Source: Dehalococcoidia bacterium
GTDB lineage: Bacteria; Chloroflexota; Dehalococcoidia; Lucifugimonadales; Lucifugimonadaceae
DNA: 64,000 nucleotides
Assembly: GCA_028285005.1 (NCBI GenBank)
Contig: JANQQP010000032.1
Coordinates: 1-64,000 of the forward strand
Reading direction: 5' to 3'
Part shown: piece by piece, positions 17,481-26,672 of the stretch
Numbering within the stretch: position 1 is the stretch's first letter
How the letters are laid out: every line of letters begins with the position of its first letter
Notes under the pieces: generated by a model
What the model saw: only the letters and a program-made list of their open reading frames with translations
What the model was told of the DNA's origin: nothing
The model's database searches: none
Translations under genes and position numbers: made by a program

Positions 17481-18325
17481 AGCTGATCGATGTCCATGTG
17501 CACATTCAGCAGCACGAGCCTTCCGAGCTTGGCGGAATACTGGAGCGTGCGGCGACTGCGGATGTAGGAGCGGTCATCGCTTCAGGTGTCACGGTGGAGG
17601 ACAGCGAGAAATGCATCGATCTTTCCCGGCGACACGAGATGGTGCTCGCAGGCGTTGGCGTACATCCGACCGATCTCACCGGGCCGCTGACTGACGATGA
17701 TCTCGACCAGCTGGAGCAGATGGCATCCGACGAGAGTGTGGTCGCGATGAGCGAAATCGGGATAGACCACCAGGAGCACGTGCTGTCGAGAGAATCGTCG
17801 AGTGGCCGGCCATGGAGTGAGATCCAGGAGGAAGCGTTTCGGCAACAGATCGAGATTGCGAGACGCCAACGGTTGCCGATCGTTTTTCATGTGCGCGAAC
17901 CGGGTGACGACCCGGACGCCGAGTCTGCATGGCCAGCTGCGCTCAGGGTTCTTGATGAGACGCGAGCGGGGGAGCTAGGTGGCGCGGCACACTACTTCCA
18001 GGGGAACGAGTCGGCGGCGAAATCGTTGCTGGACGCCGGGTTCATGGTGTCTTTCGGCAGGCCGCTCATCAGGTTCAAGCGCCTGCAGGAGATCGCACGC
18101 TGGCTGCCGTCGGACCGCATCGTGATTGAGACCGACTCATACCCGCAGCCGTTCAAGAAGAACCGCGCGAAGTGGACGGAACCGAGACATCTTGCGGACG
18201 TTGCTGCCTGTTTAGCGGAAGTGCGCGGCGTGTCTGTTGACGAGATTGCGGAGCAGACGTCTGAAAACGCGCTGTCGATGTTGCGTGATGCTGGAGGGCG
18301 AGTGCGCGGGCTGCTGGAAGCCTAG
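17477..18325 (+). CDS. TatD-family metal-dependent hydrolase
   Basis: 282 residues from a TTG that overlaps the preceding stop (TTGA). Metal ligands fit the TatD family: HVH (residues 7-9), Glu in AMSEIGIDHQEH, His in PIVFHVREP, His in AAHYFQG and Asp in VIETDSYPQP. The family includes 3'-5' DNases. The IGIDHQ-type segment and the aberrant spacing before it depart from classical TatD (usually GLDY), so the substrate is uncertain. The 3' end overlaps the convergent 698-residue ORF by 4 bp. Confidence 0.82.
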   Translation: MKLIDVHVHIQQHEPSELGGILERAATADVGAVIASGVTVEDSEKCIDLSRRHEMVLAGVGVHPTDLTGPLTDDDLDQLEQMASDESVVAMSEIGIDHQEHVLSRESSSGRPWSEIQEEAFRQQIEIARRQRLPIVFHVREPGDDPDAESAWPAALRVLDETRAGELGGAAHYFQGNESAAKSLLDAGFMVSFGRPLIRFKRLQEIARWLPSDRIVIETDSYPQPFKKNRAKWTEPRHLADVAACLAEVRGVSVDEIAEQTSENALSMLRDAGGRVRGLLEA

Positions 18326-20418
18326 GCAGCTGGCCGATCAAGCTTCCTGTTGATCTTGAGTGACTGCTCGATAGCCTGTTTCCAGATGAGCGTCTGAGGG
18401 TCGTCTTCGAGCGAATCGAGAGCGGCTTTCAGTCGGTCGTCGCTGCCCTGCCAGTCGCCTTCCTTCGCCCTGGCAACAGAGTCGAAGAAGAGCAGCTTGC
18501 CGCGGTCTGAGTCGCCGACGCTTTCGATGTGCAGTCCGTAGAGATCGGCGACACTGGCGGCATCAGATGCTTGATTGGTGTCGAGAGTCGGCGTTGGTTC
18601 CGGAGCAGCCTGCTGGACCTCAGGTGCTGGTTGCGCTGGCTTCGGCGCGCTTGCGCGGCGCTTGATCTTTGCGTTTGCAGTCTTCCTGGTGGTTTTCTGC
18701 TGCTTCGGCTTTGCGGCCTTCGCCTTTGGCGCGACTTTCGCCTGAGCGGGTTTTGCTACATCGGCTACAGGTTTTCGACCGGCTTTCTTGTTGTTGACGC
18801 TCTGAGGTCTGGGAGCCTCAGCTTCCGTGGTCTTGGCGCTGGCGATCTCCGCTTTAGGAGCAGGTTTCGGCGTCGCGGGCACGGGTTTTCGGCTGGATTT
18901 CTTGTTGTTGGTGAGTGCAGTTCCAACGCTCTTCGCGCTGGCGGCCTTAGCTTTACGACCAGGGTTCGCTACAGCGACTGAAGACTTGCAGACGGATCTC
19001 TTGTTGCCAGAGGTCTGAGAAGCGCTGGTGGTCTTGGCGTTGGAGGCAGATTCCGTTACAACGGCTGAAGAGTTTCGGATGGCCTTCTGTGTGTCCGCGA
19101 TCTCGGCACCAGGCGCCGCTTTGGTTCGGACGTTCTGAGACGCCACTGCGGGTCGTTGTACGGCCTTCTCGTGTTCGGCTGTCTGTGATCTAGCGGTCTT
19201 AGCTTCGGAAGCAGGTTTCGCTGTCTGTTGGCCGACGCTTACCGCTGAAGCCGGAGGCCTCACAGGCTCAGCCGCGGCCCTTGTCCGGACTACTTGCTTT
19301 GGTCCGCTGGCTTTCGCCTTCTTGCCGGTGCTGGCGGCAGGTTTCGCGTCCAGTTTCCGCGGCTTCCTGCAGACTCTGTCGGCCGCTTTAGCTTCGGCCT
19401 TTTCCAGCTTCGTTTGCACTGGCGGCGCGTCCGAGGTGGCTTGAACTCGTGATGTAGCCACGGGTTTTCGATCAGGTTTTCGCTTCGCTGACTGCTGCTT
19501 CGCGGTTTTGCTGTTTCGGGCAGTCACCTTGCGAACTCTAGTGGACACGATCGTCGGAGAATCTTGGCGGAAGGCGGGCTCCTCTACCGGTGGCACCGGT
19601 TCGATGGGCGAAGTCGGCTTGATGGGATCGAGGAAGCGGTCATCTTGAAATGGCATCTGTTCGATGGCTGCCTCGAAGACGGAAGTTTCCTTTGCCACAA
19701 CTTCCGGTGGCTCCAGCCGACTGACTATCTCCTCTTCGGGTTTCCACGACTCTGGCCATGATGTGTCGCGAGCTGGCTGTTCAGGTTCCGGTTCAACTGC
19801 TTCGGTATGCGCAGAGTCGGCGGTTCCTGCATCTCCACTGTCAGTCGAGCGGGTTTCAGGAGCTTCGGCCCGCACCGCGAACTGGCTGATGATCTCGTGT
19901 TCCGGTCTTCTGGGCTCGGACCACAGGATCACTTCGGAAGTCCGGTTGGACGCGTCAATTGGCGCGTTGAGGGCACTGGCTTGTGAGGACACCCGTTGGA
20001 CGTGTATTGGGCTCAGTGTCACCGGCTCGTCGGTCGCAGCCGTGGGCTCATTGGAGCTAGCGGTCGGCTTTTCTTCCTGCATAACCGCTTCCGCGCCTGG
20101 AAAATCAGCCACAGCGTTCACCGCGTCAGGCCGTGGGGGGTGTGCGAATTCAGCGAAGACTTCGCTGTCAGGTCGGCGAGCTTCGGACCACAGCGCGACT
20201 GTGGGCTTGCTCTGAACTCGAGCTCGGTGAGGAGGCGCCATCATGGCCGCGGTGATTAGCTGCACCTGGAGCACAGATGAGACTGGAAGGTCCGCCGGTG
20301 GCGGCAGTTCAAAGCTGGTGGTCATTCTCGCCGCTGCTATTTCGGCCCGGAGCTGTGGGAGGACCGCTAGGATCATCGGCAATGTGTGGCGACTCTGGAG
20401 CAATGGCCGCCTCTGCAC
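18322..20418 (-). CDS. Large repetitive Lys/Ala/Pro-rich protein of unknown function
   Basis: 698 residues; an in-frame ATG at 20325 is an alternative start. Three parts are visible. First, an acidic N-terminal third with three imperfect copies of a motif: ALWSEARRPDSEVFAEFA, ILWSEPRRPEHEIISQFA and SWPESWKPEEEIVSRLE. Second, a basic middle of about 300 residues, rich in Lys, Ala, Pro, Thr and Ser, with repeats such as NNKKSSRKPVPA and NNKKAGRKPVAD, resembling histone H1-like or linker tails. Third, a compact C-terminal domain of about 70 residues (from VADLYGLHIESVGDSDRGKLLF) that looks helical. No signal peptide or membrane helix. It could bind nucleic acid or act as a scaffold; no family recognised. 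Confidence 0.68.
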   Translation of the reverse strand: MQRRPLLQSRHTLPMILAVLPQLRAEIAAARMTTSFELPPPADLPVSSVLQVQLITAAMMAPPHRARVQSKPTVALWSEARRPDSEVFAEFAHPPRPDAVNAVADFPGAEAVMQEEKPTASSNEPTAATDEPVTLSPIHVQRVSSQASALNAPIDASNRTSEVILWSEPRRPEHEIISQFAVRAEAPETRSTDSGDAGTADSAHTEAVEPEPEQPARDTSWPESWKPEEEIVSRLEPPEVVAKETSVFEAAIEQMPFQDDRFLDPIKPTSPIEPVPPVEEPAFRQDSPTIVSTRVRKVTARNSKTAKQQSAKRKPDRKPVATSRVQATSDAPPVQTKLEKAEAKAADRVCRKPRKLDAKPAASTGKKAKASGPKQVVRTRAAAEPVRPPASAVSVGQQTAKPASEAKTARSQTAEHEKAVQRPAVASQNVRTKAAPGAEIADTQKAIRNSSAVVTESASNAKTTSASQTSGNKRSVCKSSVAVANPGRKAKAASAKSVGTALTNNKKSSRKPVPATPKPAPKAEIASAKTTEAEAPRPQSVNNKKAGRKPVADVAKPAQAKVAPKAKAAKPKQQKTTRKTANAKIKRRASAPKPAQPAPEVQQAAPEPTPTLDTNQASDAASVADLYGLHIESVGDSDRGKLLFFDSVARAKEGDWQGSDDRLKAALDSLEDDPQTLIWKQAIEQSLKINRKLDRPAA

Positions 20419-20665
20419 ATCTGCCTGTTCTCAAGTTTGATACCGGAGCGAGCGAACCGAATCGCGGAACTGACCAGTCGAATTGCGCCGGAGTGAGCGC
20501 CGAATGCGGATTTCCCCTACTCGATGACACCCGGCAAGACCGCTGTCGCTTGAGAGCGACCGCAAAGCTGGACTGACAGGTGATCTGCCATCACAATTCA
20601 CCTATCTACACCGCTTCTAAAAGCAGCCTGTCCCGACCAGGACACAGTGACAGGCAGGAGATGAA

Positions 20666-21973
20666 ATGGACCAGTTCGCTGAACGAAGAGACAGGCTTTC
20701 GAAGCTGATCACTGACGGGGTGATCGTAGTTCCAGCGGGACATCTTGCGACCCGGAACAACGATGTGGAGTTCGAGTTCAGGCAGCTTTCACCGTTCTGG
20801 TACCTGACCGGGTTCGGAGAGCCGGATGCCGTCGCCGTGATACGTCCGGGCCACGAGAAGCCGTTCACCATGTTCGTCCTGCCACGTGACCCGAAGATGG
20901 AGACGTGGACGGGCCTGCGCACCGGCGTCGATGCGGTCCAGGAGAAGTTCGGCGCTGACACTGCTTTCCCGACGACTGAGCTGGAAAAGGAGCTTCCAAA
21001 GCTGCTGGCCGAGTACGAGAAGGTGTACTACGCGCTGGGCTCCGACAAGAAGCTGGACGAGCTGCTGATCGACCAGTCGGTGAAGCGTCGGAGGATGTCA
21101 CCTCGAGGTGACAAGCATCTGAACGAGATCGTTGATCCGATGCCGGTGATCGACCAGATGCGGCTGATTAAGTCGGCGGCTGAGGTCGAGTGTCTGCAGA
21201 AGGCAATCGACATCACAGCGGCAGGGTTCGACATTGCCTTCAAGTCGGCGCGGCCGGGCAGCTTCGAGTATGAAGTCCAGGCCGGGATGGAGATCGAGTT
21301 CCGACGTGCTGGCTCGCCGCGTAATGGCTATCCGTCAATTGTGGCTTCCGGTGAGAACGCCTGCATCCTGCACTACATCAGCAACCGGGACCAGATGAAT
21401 GATGGTGATCTCTTGCTGATCGATGCAGGCGCTGAGTACGACCTGTATTCGGCCGATATCACCCGCACGTGGCCGGTGAACGGCAAGTTCACCCCTGAAC
21501 AAAAGGATGTGTACGAAGTCGTGCTGGCGGCCAACGAGGCCGGAATCGAGGCAGCGAAGCCGGGCGAAGATGCCATGGGCGTTCACGACGTTGCGCTCAA
21601 GGTGCTGACGCAGGGACTGCTCGACCTGGGCGCGCTGACAGGTGAGCTGGATACCTTGATCAAGGACCGGGGCTTTTTGCCCTATTACATGCACGGCACG
21701 TCTCACTGGCTGGGGCTGGACGTGCACGATTCAGGTGTCTATCGAACCGGCGGCAGGACCGGGCCTTCGGTGAAGCTCGAGCCGGGGATGGCGCTGACCG
21801 TTGAGCCGGGACTCTACTTTGGGCCGTTCGCCGAGGATGCGCCGGAAGGTCTCAAGGGCATCGGTATCAGGACCGAGGACGATGTGCTGATCACCGAGGA
21901 CGGAAACAGTGTGCTGACTTCGGCGGTGCCGAAGACTGTCGACGAGATCGAAGAAGCGGCCTCAGCCGACTAG
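20666..21973 (+). CDS. pepP: Xaa-Pro aminopeptidase (M24B)
   Basis: 435 residues, with AGGAGATGAA directly before the ATG. The N-terminal AMP_N domain (DVEFEFRQLSPFWYLTGF) is followed by the pita-bread catalytic domain. The dinuclear metal ligands are all seen: Asp in LLIDAGAEYD, Asp in YSADITRTWP, His in GTSHWLGLDVHD, Glu in VEPGLYF and Glu in IRTEDDVLIT. It removes N-terminal residues preceding proline from peptides in the cytoplasm. It is monocistronic and its stop abuts the convergent PAC2 gene. Confidence 0.93.
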   Translation: MDQFAERRDRLSKLITDGVIVVPAGHLATRNNDVEFEFRQLSPFWYLTGFGEPDAVAVIRPGHEKPFTMFVLPRDPKMETWTGLRTGVDAVQEKFGADTAFPTTELEKELPKLLAEYEKVYYALGSDKKLDELLIDQSVKRRRMSPRGDKHLNEIVDPMPVIDQMRLIKSAAEVECLQKAIDITAAGFDIAFKSARPGSFEYEVQAGMEIEFRRAGSPRNGYPSIVASGENACILHYISNRDQMNDGDLLLIDAGAEYDLYSADITRTWPVNGKFTPEQKDVYEVVLAANEAGIEAAKPGEDAMGVHDVALKVLTQGLLDLGALTGELDTLIKDRGFLPYYMHGTSHWLGLDVHDSGVYRTGGRTGPSVKLEPGMALTVEPGLYFGPFAEDAPEGLKGIGIRTEDDVLITEDGNSVLTSAVPKTVDEIEEAASAD

Positions 21974-22906
21974 CTAGACCCCGCCGCTCGTCGGGCCTTC
22001 TTCACCTGATTCTCCGCTGTTACGCCTGGCCACGTCATCGAGGAACTGCTCGATCTCCGGGGATAGCGAGACCGACTCGTCGTCATCTACCTCCTGGCCC
22101 GCGTCGCGGTCGTAGTCATCCTCGAATTTCTTAACCAGCTCCTGCAGCTGCGGGTTGCTGGACATCGCAGGAGTCACCTGGCCGTACTGCTGCTCTGCAA
22201 GACCTTTCTCAGGCACATCGGCCGAGAAGCCATACAGTGCCGACAGAGCCTGGATGACGCGGTACGCTCCTGTGTAGTCGTCTTCCAGTTTGAGATAAAG
22301 CGGCAAGTGGACGATGAGTGAGAGAGTCTCGATGCCGAGTTCGTTCCTGGCGCGGTCGGTCAACTGGCTGGTCAGGCTGGTTGGACCCTGGTAGTTGCTG
22401 CGGCCGAGCCTGACGCCACCGAACTCTTCAGGCGGTGTGAATCCTCTTGCTGAGCCGGTGACCGAAAGTGGCCGTGAGTGAGGCACAGAATCGTACATAC
22501 CGCCAATGAGTACGTACCGCTCGACCTTGAGATCGGCGAGTAGCTGCAGCACAGAGTCGTTGAAGTCTTCGGCGTTGGAGTGCGGCTCCAGCATGTGAAG
22601 CAAGACAAGGTCATTGCGCGCCGTGATGCTCTCCGTGGCTCTGCCGACTACGATCGCCGTGTTGGGAACTTTGACCGTCCGCTTGCCGTCGGCAAATCGA
22701 ATCTCGGGTCGGTAGCGCGTGAAATCGTAGAACTGCCCGGGCCTGACCAGGCTGCCGATCTCCGAGCCGCCGTAGATCCGAGACAGCCTTCCAAGCACAG
22801 TCTGCCCCACGTTTCCAACATTCACCCACGGACGGAGCAACGCTATGCAGTGCGGTGACTGCAGCGGTGGGTCGGGCGGCGTGAACTCGAAATGACCGGC
22901 TCTCAT
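21974..22906 (-). CDS. PAC2-family protein
   Basis: 310 residues from the ATG at 22906, chosen because GAGAGGA lies 4-5 nt upstream; the frame is open further. The PAC2 pattern is seen: IALLRPWVNVGNVGQTVLGRL, RPEIRFADGKRTVKVPNT, YVLIGGMYDSVPHSRPLSVTGS and IETLSLIVHLPLYLKLEDDYTGAYRVIQAL. In eukaryotes and archaea the family assists proteasome assembly; in Actinobacteria and Chloroflexota it occurs widely and its role is unclear. The last 50 residues are acidic and probably disordered. No proteasome gene is in the window. Confidence 0.83.
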   Translation of the reverse strand: MRAGHFEFTPPDPPLQSPHCIALLRPWVNVGNVGQTVLGRLSRIYGGSEIGSLVRPGQFYDFTRYRPEIRFADGKRTVKVPNTAIVVGRATESITARNDLVLLHMLEPHSNAEDFNDSVLQLLADLKVERYVLIGGMYDSVPHSRPLSVTGSARGFTPPEEFGGVRLGRSNYQGPTSLTSQLTDRARNELGIETLSLIVHLPLYLKLEDDYTGAYRVIQALSALYGFSADVPEKGLAEQQYGQVTPAMSSNPQLQELVKKFEDDYDRDAGQEVDDDESVSLSPEIEQFLDDVARRNSGESGEEGPTSGGV

Positions 22907-23074
22907 AAGTCCTCTCGGGAACCCAATTTTCACGTGAGCAGAGTTTAGCTTACAGATTGGGCTGTATTCGCTGGAGGACCATCTGGCGATGCTAGAATCA
23001 CGAGCCGCTCGGGCAGGTCTCGCCCGGCGCATTTCGTCTTACCCGTCTCCCCAATCAGCGAGAAGAGCATCGCC

Positions 23075-24046
23075 ATGAAAAAGTTCGTGTTCGTTCCTCC
23101 ACAGGCAGAGCAGATTTCCGGCTGGGTAAAACGGCTGCAGGACACCGTTTCGGACATCGAGTTCGTCGCCCCCGAGACAGAGGACGAAGCTGTAGCAGAG
23201 ATCGCTGATGCGGACGCCGCGTTCGGCACTTTGTCTAAGCGGGTCCTGGCGGCAGCCAACAACCTGAAGTGGATCCAGGCTCCAGCGGCCGCGCCACACG
23301 CCGGCTACTACTACCCGGAGTTGATCGCGCACCCGGCCCAGGTAACGAACTTCAGGGAGATCTACAACGACCACATCTCGACTCACATCCTGGCGGTGCT
23401 GCTGTCGTTCGCAAAGCATCTGAACGTTTACCGGGACCAGCAGCTCAAGCACGAATGGTCGCCGTTGTCGCCGCCCGAGCACCACTCGATCTTCCTGCCA
23501 GAAAGCACCGTGTTGATCGTGGGCGTTGGCGGGATCGGCGCAGAGACCGCACGACTCTGCGCGGCGCTGGGAATGAAAGTGCTCGCTACCGATGCCAGGC
23601 GAGAGGACAAGCCGGAATGGGTCGATGAGATGGGCGGTTCGGACGACCTAGACAGGTTCTTGCCGATGGCGGACTTCGTTGTCCTGACAATTCCGCACAC
23701 ACCACAGACCGAAGGGTTGTTCGATCGATCGAAGTTCCAGATGATGAAGCGGTCTGCGATCTTCATCAACATTGGTCGAGGGATGACGACGAAACTGGAT
23801 GACCTGGCAGATGCATTGGATGCAGGCGATATCGCGGGTGCGGGGCTGGACGTCTACGAGATCGAGCCGCTGCCGGAGAACCACCGGCTGTGGGACACGC
23901 CGAACACGATCCTGACGCCTCACATCGCTGCACAGGCCGGGGCTCACCTCGAAGAGCGCAGATACGAGATCATTCTGGAGAACGTGCGGCACCTGATGAA
24001 TGGTGAGCCGCTGCGGAACGTGGTCGATAAGAACAACTGGTTCTAG
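23075..24046 (+). CDS. D-2-hydroxyacid dehydrogenase
   Basis: 323 residues with a GAAGAG just before the ATG region. The NAD-binding loop GVGGIGAETARLCAALG (about 149-165), the catalytic Arg in INIGRG, Glu in DVYEIEPLPENHRLW and His in ILTPHIAA are present, the standard set for the family. It interconverts a 2-keto acid and a D-2-hydroxyacid with NAD(P)H. The substrate-binding N-terminal domain is divergent, so phosphoglycerate, glyoxylate or another acid cannot be separated. Confidence 0.88.
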   Translation: MKKFVFVPPQAEQISGWVKRLQDTVSDIEFVAPETEDEAVAEIADADAAFGTLSKRVLAAANNLKWIQAPAAAPHAGYYYPELIAHPAQVTNFREIYNDHISTHILAVLLSFAKHLNVYRDQQLKHEWSPLSPPEHHSIFLPESTVLIVGVGGIGAETARLCAALGMKVLATDARREDKPEWVDEMGGSDDLDRFLPMADFVVLTIPHTPQTEGLFDRSKFQMMKRSAIFINIGRGMTTKLDDLADALDAGDIAGAGLDVYEIEPLPENHRLWDTPNTILTPHIAAQAGAHLEERRYEIILENVRHLMNGEPLRNVVDKNNWF

Positions 24047-24054
24047 GACTTCGC

Positions 24055-25476
24055 TCAGGTCAGCTGCTGAATCAACTCAGCGTACTGAAGCAGGTGCCGG
24101 TCGCCCAGGAAGTGTTCGTTGATCTGACGCCGGGCATTGTCTCCAAGCCTACCTGCGAGGGCGTCATCGTCGAGTACCGACTGCAACGCCTTGCCGAACT
24201 CTTCGCCATCCTGCGGGTCGTCCACCAGCAGTCCCGATTCTCCGTGGACGATCTGGTCCTGGATGCCGCCGACAGCCGAAGCGACTACAGGCCTCCCCTT
24301 CCACATGGCCTCGGTCACCGTTAGCCCAAAGCCTTCTTGAATGCTCTTCTGGACGACCGCCGTTGCATTGGTCTGGAGTGCGTTCACTATCGCAGCGTTT
24401 TCGTGGATATCGATCATTGGTAAGCACACGAGTTGAATCCTGTGCCGTTCGAAGTGCGGCAGCTCTCGCCAGGCCTCGATGCATTCGGTCAAAACCTCGC
24501 CACCTTCCGGATCGTCGGCGACTCCCGTCACCACAGGTCCCGCAAGCACCAGTCGCGTCTCGCGCATGCCGTCAACATATTCGGCGAAGGCCTCCATCAC
24601 GCCCTGCATGTCCTTGAGACGGTCCCACCGGGAGACCTGCACGGCGTACCGCGTGTCAGGATGTGGAGCGGGACCTGTGCGGACGATGTCTGCCATGCGG
24701 TTCACTCGACCGATTGAGCCGTCTGCACGGGTGAACTCCGGCGGCTCGGTTGTCGAGTTCCCCTGCACAATGCCTGTGTGTTCGAGAATGGACCGAGCCT
24801 GCTCGCTCGACATTGGCCGGTTTTTGGTCGAAAAGGGATCGATCGACGGCGCAATAATGCTCAGTCGTTCCCTGTCGACCCAGTCGGGCACAAGACTGGG
24901 TCTCGTGAAGATGAAACGGTCGACGTCATTCAGGTAGGGACTGAGGAAGTTCCAGGCTGCGGTCCGTAGTTCACTGTCCTGTTCCGTGCCAACGTGACAG
25001 CGCCAGATGACGTCAGCTCCAGCTTGCTTCATTTCGGGTGCAAGACCGGCGGTCTGCGGGTCGTGAAGGACAACGATGTCACCCGGCTTAACGACGGCTC
25101 GTAGTTCTTCAGCGTTCTCGAGTGAGACCTTGCGGAAGACCTCTGAATCGGCGTCTGTCAGTGGAATCCCATCGCCCGCATCGCCATGCAGCATGTTGTG
25201 GATCCGCTTGGTCAGGGGGAAGAATTCGGGCGAGCCGCTGATCACGTACCAGTTGACGTCCACACCCGTTCCCCTGATGTAGCGCAGCAGCCAGTGAAGC
25301 ATCTCTGCCACTCCGCCGCCTTTGGCCGTGGAGTTCACGTTGATGACTGACTTTCCTGACAGCGCACTGGACACGTCGGACGCGGTAGAGAGCAGGCGGC
25401 TGGTCCGTTCTTCACCAATGATTGGCGCCAGGACTGAGAGGTCGGTCGGCTGCAGGGGCACGGTGGTTATTGGCAT
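24055..25476 (-). CDS. treT: Trehalose synthase, TreT-type GT4 glycosyltransferase
   Basis: 473 residues. The sequence VINVNSTAKGGGVAEMLHWLL near residue 45 is the nucleotide-sugar glycine loop of TreT-like enzymes, and GDIVVLHDPQTAGLAP, WRCHVGTEQD and IAPSIDPFSTKN follow in family order. The GT4 donor site is seen as VVQKSIQEGFGLTVTEAMWKGRPVVASAVGGIQDQI. TreT makes trehalose from an NDP-glucose and glucose, which is a one-step route to this compatible solute. It is monocistronic and convergent with the hydroxyacid dehydrogenase gene 8 bp away. Confidence 0.88.
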   Translation of the reverse strand: MPITTVPLQPTDLSVLAPIIGEERTSRLLSTASDVSSALSGKSVINVNSTAKGGGVAEMLHWLLRYIRGTGVDVNWYVISGSPEFFPLTKRIHNMLHGDAGDGIPLTDADSEVFRKVSLENAEELRAVVKPGDIVVLHDPQTAGLAPEMKQAGADVIWRCHVGTEQDSELRTAAWNFLSPYLNDVDRFIFTRPSLVPDWVDRERLSIIAPSIDPFSTKNRPMSSEQARSILEHTGIVQGNSTTEPPEFTRADGSIGRVNRMADIVRTGPAPHPDTRYAVQVSRWDRLKDMQGVMEAFAEYVDGMRETRLVLAGPVVTGVADDPEGGEVLTECIEAWRELPHFERHRIQLVCLPMIDIHENAAIVNALQTNATAVVQKSIQEGFGLTVTEAMWKGRPVVASAVGGIQDQIVHGESGLLVDDPQDGEEFGKALQSVLDDDALAGRLGDNARRQINEHFLGDRHLLQYAELIQQLT

Positions 25477-25784
25477 CTATGAAACATATGAACGTAGTGA
25501 GCCGGATCGATTAACCAGAAGTGAGGGTCCTCTGAGTTTTCGGCAGAGGGTTAAGTATCAAGAACAGTTGTTAGCTGGTGCTAAAGGGACTGTGGCGGAT
25601 CGCGGACCGCGGCGGACGGAGTTCCCGGGAGCAGATGACTGCGCGGTAATCGCCAGCAGGATGAGTGAACGCTCGCACCCGTCAGCCAGGGGCAGTTTGA
25701 TCACTGTGGCATAATGGAATTAGCGGCGGGGCGAGGCTTACGTCAGCCGTTCAGCCGAGGGCAGTGGCCCCGGACTGCAAACGA

Positions 25785-25930
25785 TAATGAAAGGAGGTGT
25801 TTGCTAAGCATGAATAGTAGTACCGGAGGTGTCCTGCTGTAGGGCGCCCATTCTTAGCAGGGCACCTCAACAGGAGGGGTCACCCGGTTAGCGGCCACGA
25901 GGCTGTTGACCCGGTGGCCCCTCCTGCGTT
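25785..25930 (+). ncRNA. Candidate structured RNA with a sequestered start site
   Basis: The 555-bp gap between treT and the DUF2267 gene is non-coding apart from this element. Four nested or adjacent helices can be drawn: GAGGTG (25794-25799)/CACCTC (25863-25868); GCTAAG-C-ATG (25803-25812)/CAT-T-CTTAGC (25849-25858); a hairpin GGTGTCCT/AGGGCGCC (25828-25835/25841-25848); and a long terminal hairpin CAGGAGGGG..../....CCCCTCCTG (25871-25926) with an inner 7-bp helix. The first two helices cover a very strong AAGGAGGTG and an ATG. No matching known RNA family is recognised. Strand is inferred from the Shine-Dalgarno. Confidence 0.5.
25810..25842 (+). CDS. Possible 10-residue leader peptide
   Basis: ATG to TAG reading MNSSTGGVLL, preceded by AAGGAGGTG, a perfect complement to the 16S rRNA 3' end, at 10 nt. 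Both the Shine-Dalgarno and start codon can pair with downstream sequence in the RNA element described at 25785-25930. The next plus-strand gene starts over 800 bp away, so an ordinary attenuation role is not obvious. The peptide may be fortuitous. Confidence 0.3.
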   Translation: MNSSTGGVLL

Positions 25931-26031
25931 TAGGCGAGTTTTCGGACACGCGCTAAAGACTGGCAGCAGTGCCGGATTTAGAGGAAAGATTGGGAACCGG
26001 GGTGACTGGCGCCGGCGGGAAATCTGCCGGC

Positions 26032-26409
26032 CTAGACAGCGAACTCGAACAGGCGCTCGTACTGCTTCGGCAGGGCCGCACGGAGTTCATTGAACTCCTC
26101 CAGCGAAAGCTGCTGCTCGACTACCGAAAGCACCGCCCAGGCCCGTTGTGTCGCAACGGGCTTGTCCACGTTAGAACGCTCGCTGACCCGCTCGAAGAAC
26201 TCGTGCACTGAGAACTCTTCTGGCCGATCGGCGCGGTTTAGATATAGAGCCGCCTCATGAGGCAGCCGCTCTGCAAGACGCTTGACCTGCGGTCCCGGAA
26301 GGCACTCCGCGAGCGTTTCGAGGGTCGCCTGAACCGCCCGTGAAGCGTCTTCGGGCTTCTCGATGCGGCCGCGTCGACCTATCAGTTCGATGAATTCCAG
26401 GTAGTTCAT
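26032..26409 (-). CDS. DUF2267-family protein
   Basis: 125 residues from the ATG at 26409. The pattern of DUF2267 is visible: an N-terminal helix NYLEFIELIGRRG, ASRAVQATLETLAECLPGPQVKRLAERLP (about 21-50), FSVHEFFERVSERS and RAWAVLSVVEQQLSLEEFNELRAALPKQYERLF. The family forms two small helical repeats and has no established activity. It appears monocistronic. Confidence 0.78.
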   Translation of the reverse strand: MNYLEFIELIGRRGRIEKPEDASRAVQATLETLAECLPGPQVKRLAERLPHEAALYLNRADRPEEFSVHEFFERVSERSNVDKPVATQRAWAVLSVVEQQLSLEEFNELRAALPKQYERLFEFAV

Positions 26410-26672
26410 GCTGTCTAGAGTAACCCGCGAAAGTCGAATTTGGCGCGATTGCGGCACAGTTTTCGCTTCGAGGTCAACTTAGAATCCACTCTGCGCCGTA
26501 GGCCAGTGTAGGCTGTTTCACCCAAAAAGCATCCCGGCATGGCTCAAGTAGGTTGTCTCCCGGTCTCATACTACGCCCAATCTGAAATATTACTGCCAGA
26601 AAAGGCGCTGTTTTCAGAGAGTTCTGTCAATTCGACACACGTTTTACACCTGTTTTGGCTCAAGGGGAATAG

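Noticed and set aside
25690-25720. TTGATC and CATAAT as a promoter for the structured RNA
   Set aside because: Spacing is only 7 nt, too short for a sigma-70 promoter; no better pair was found.
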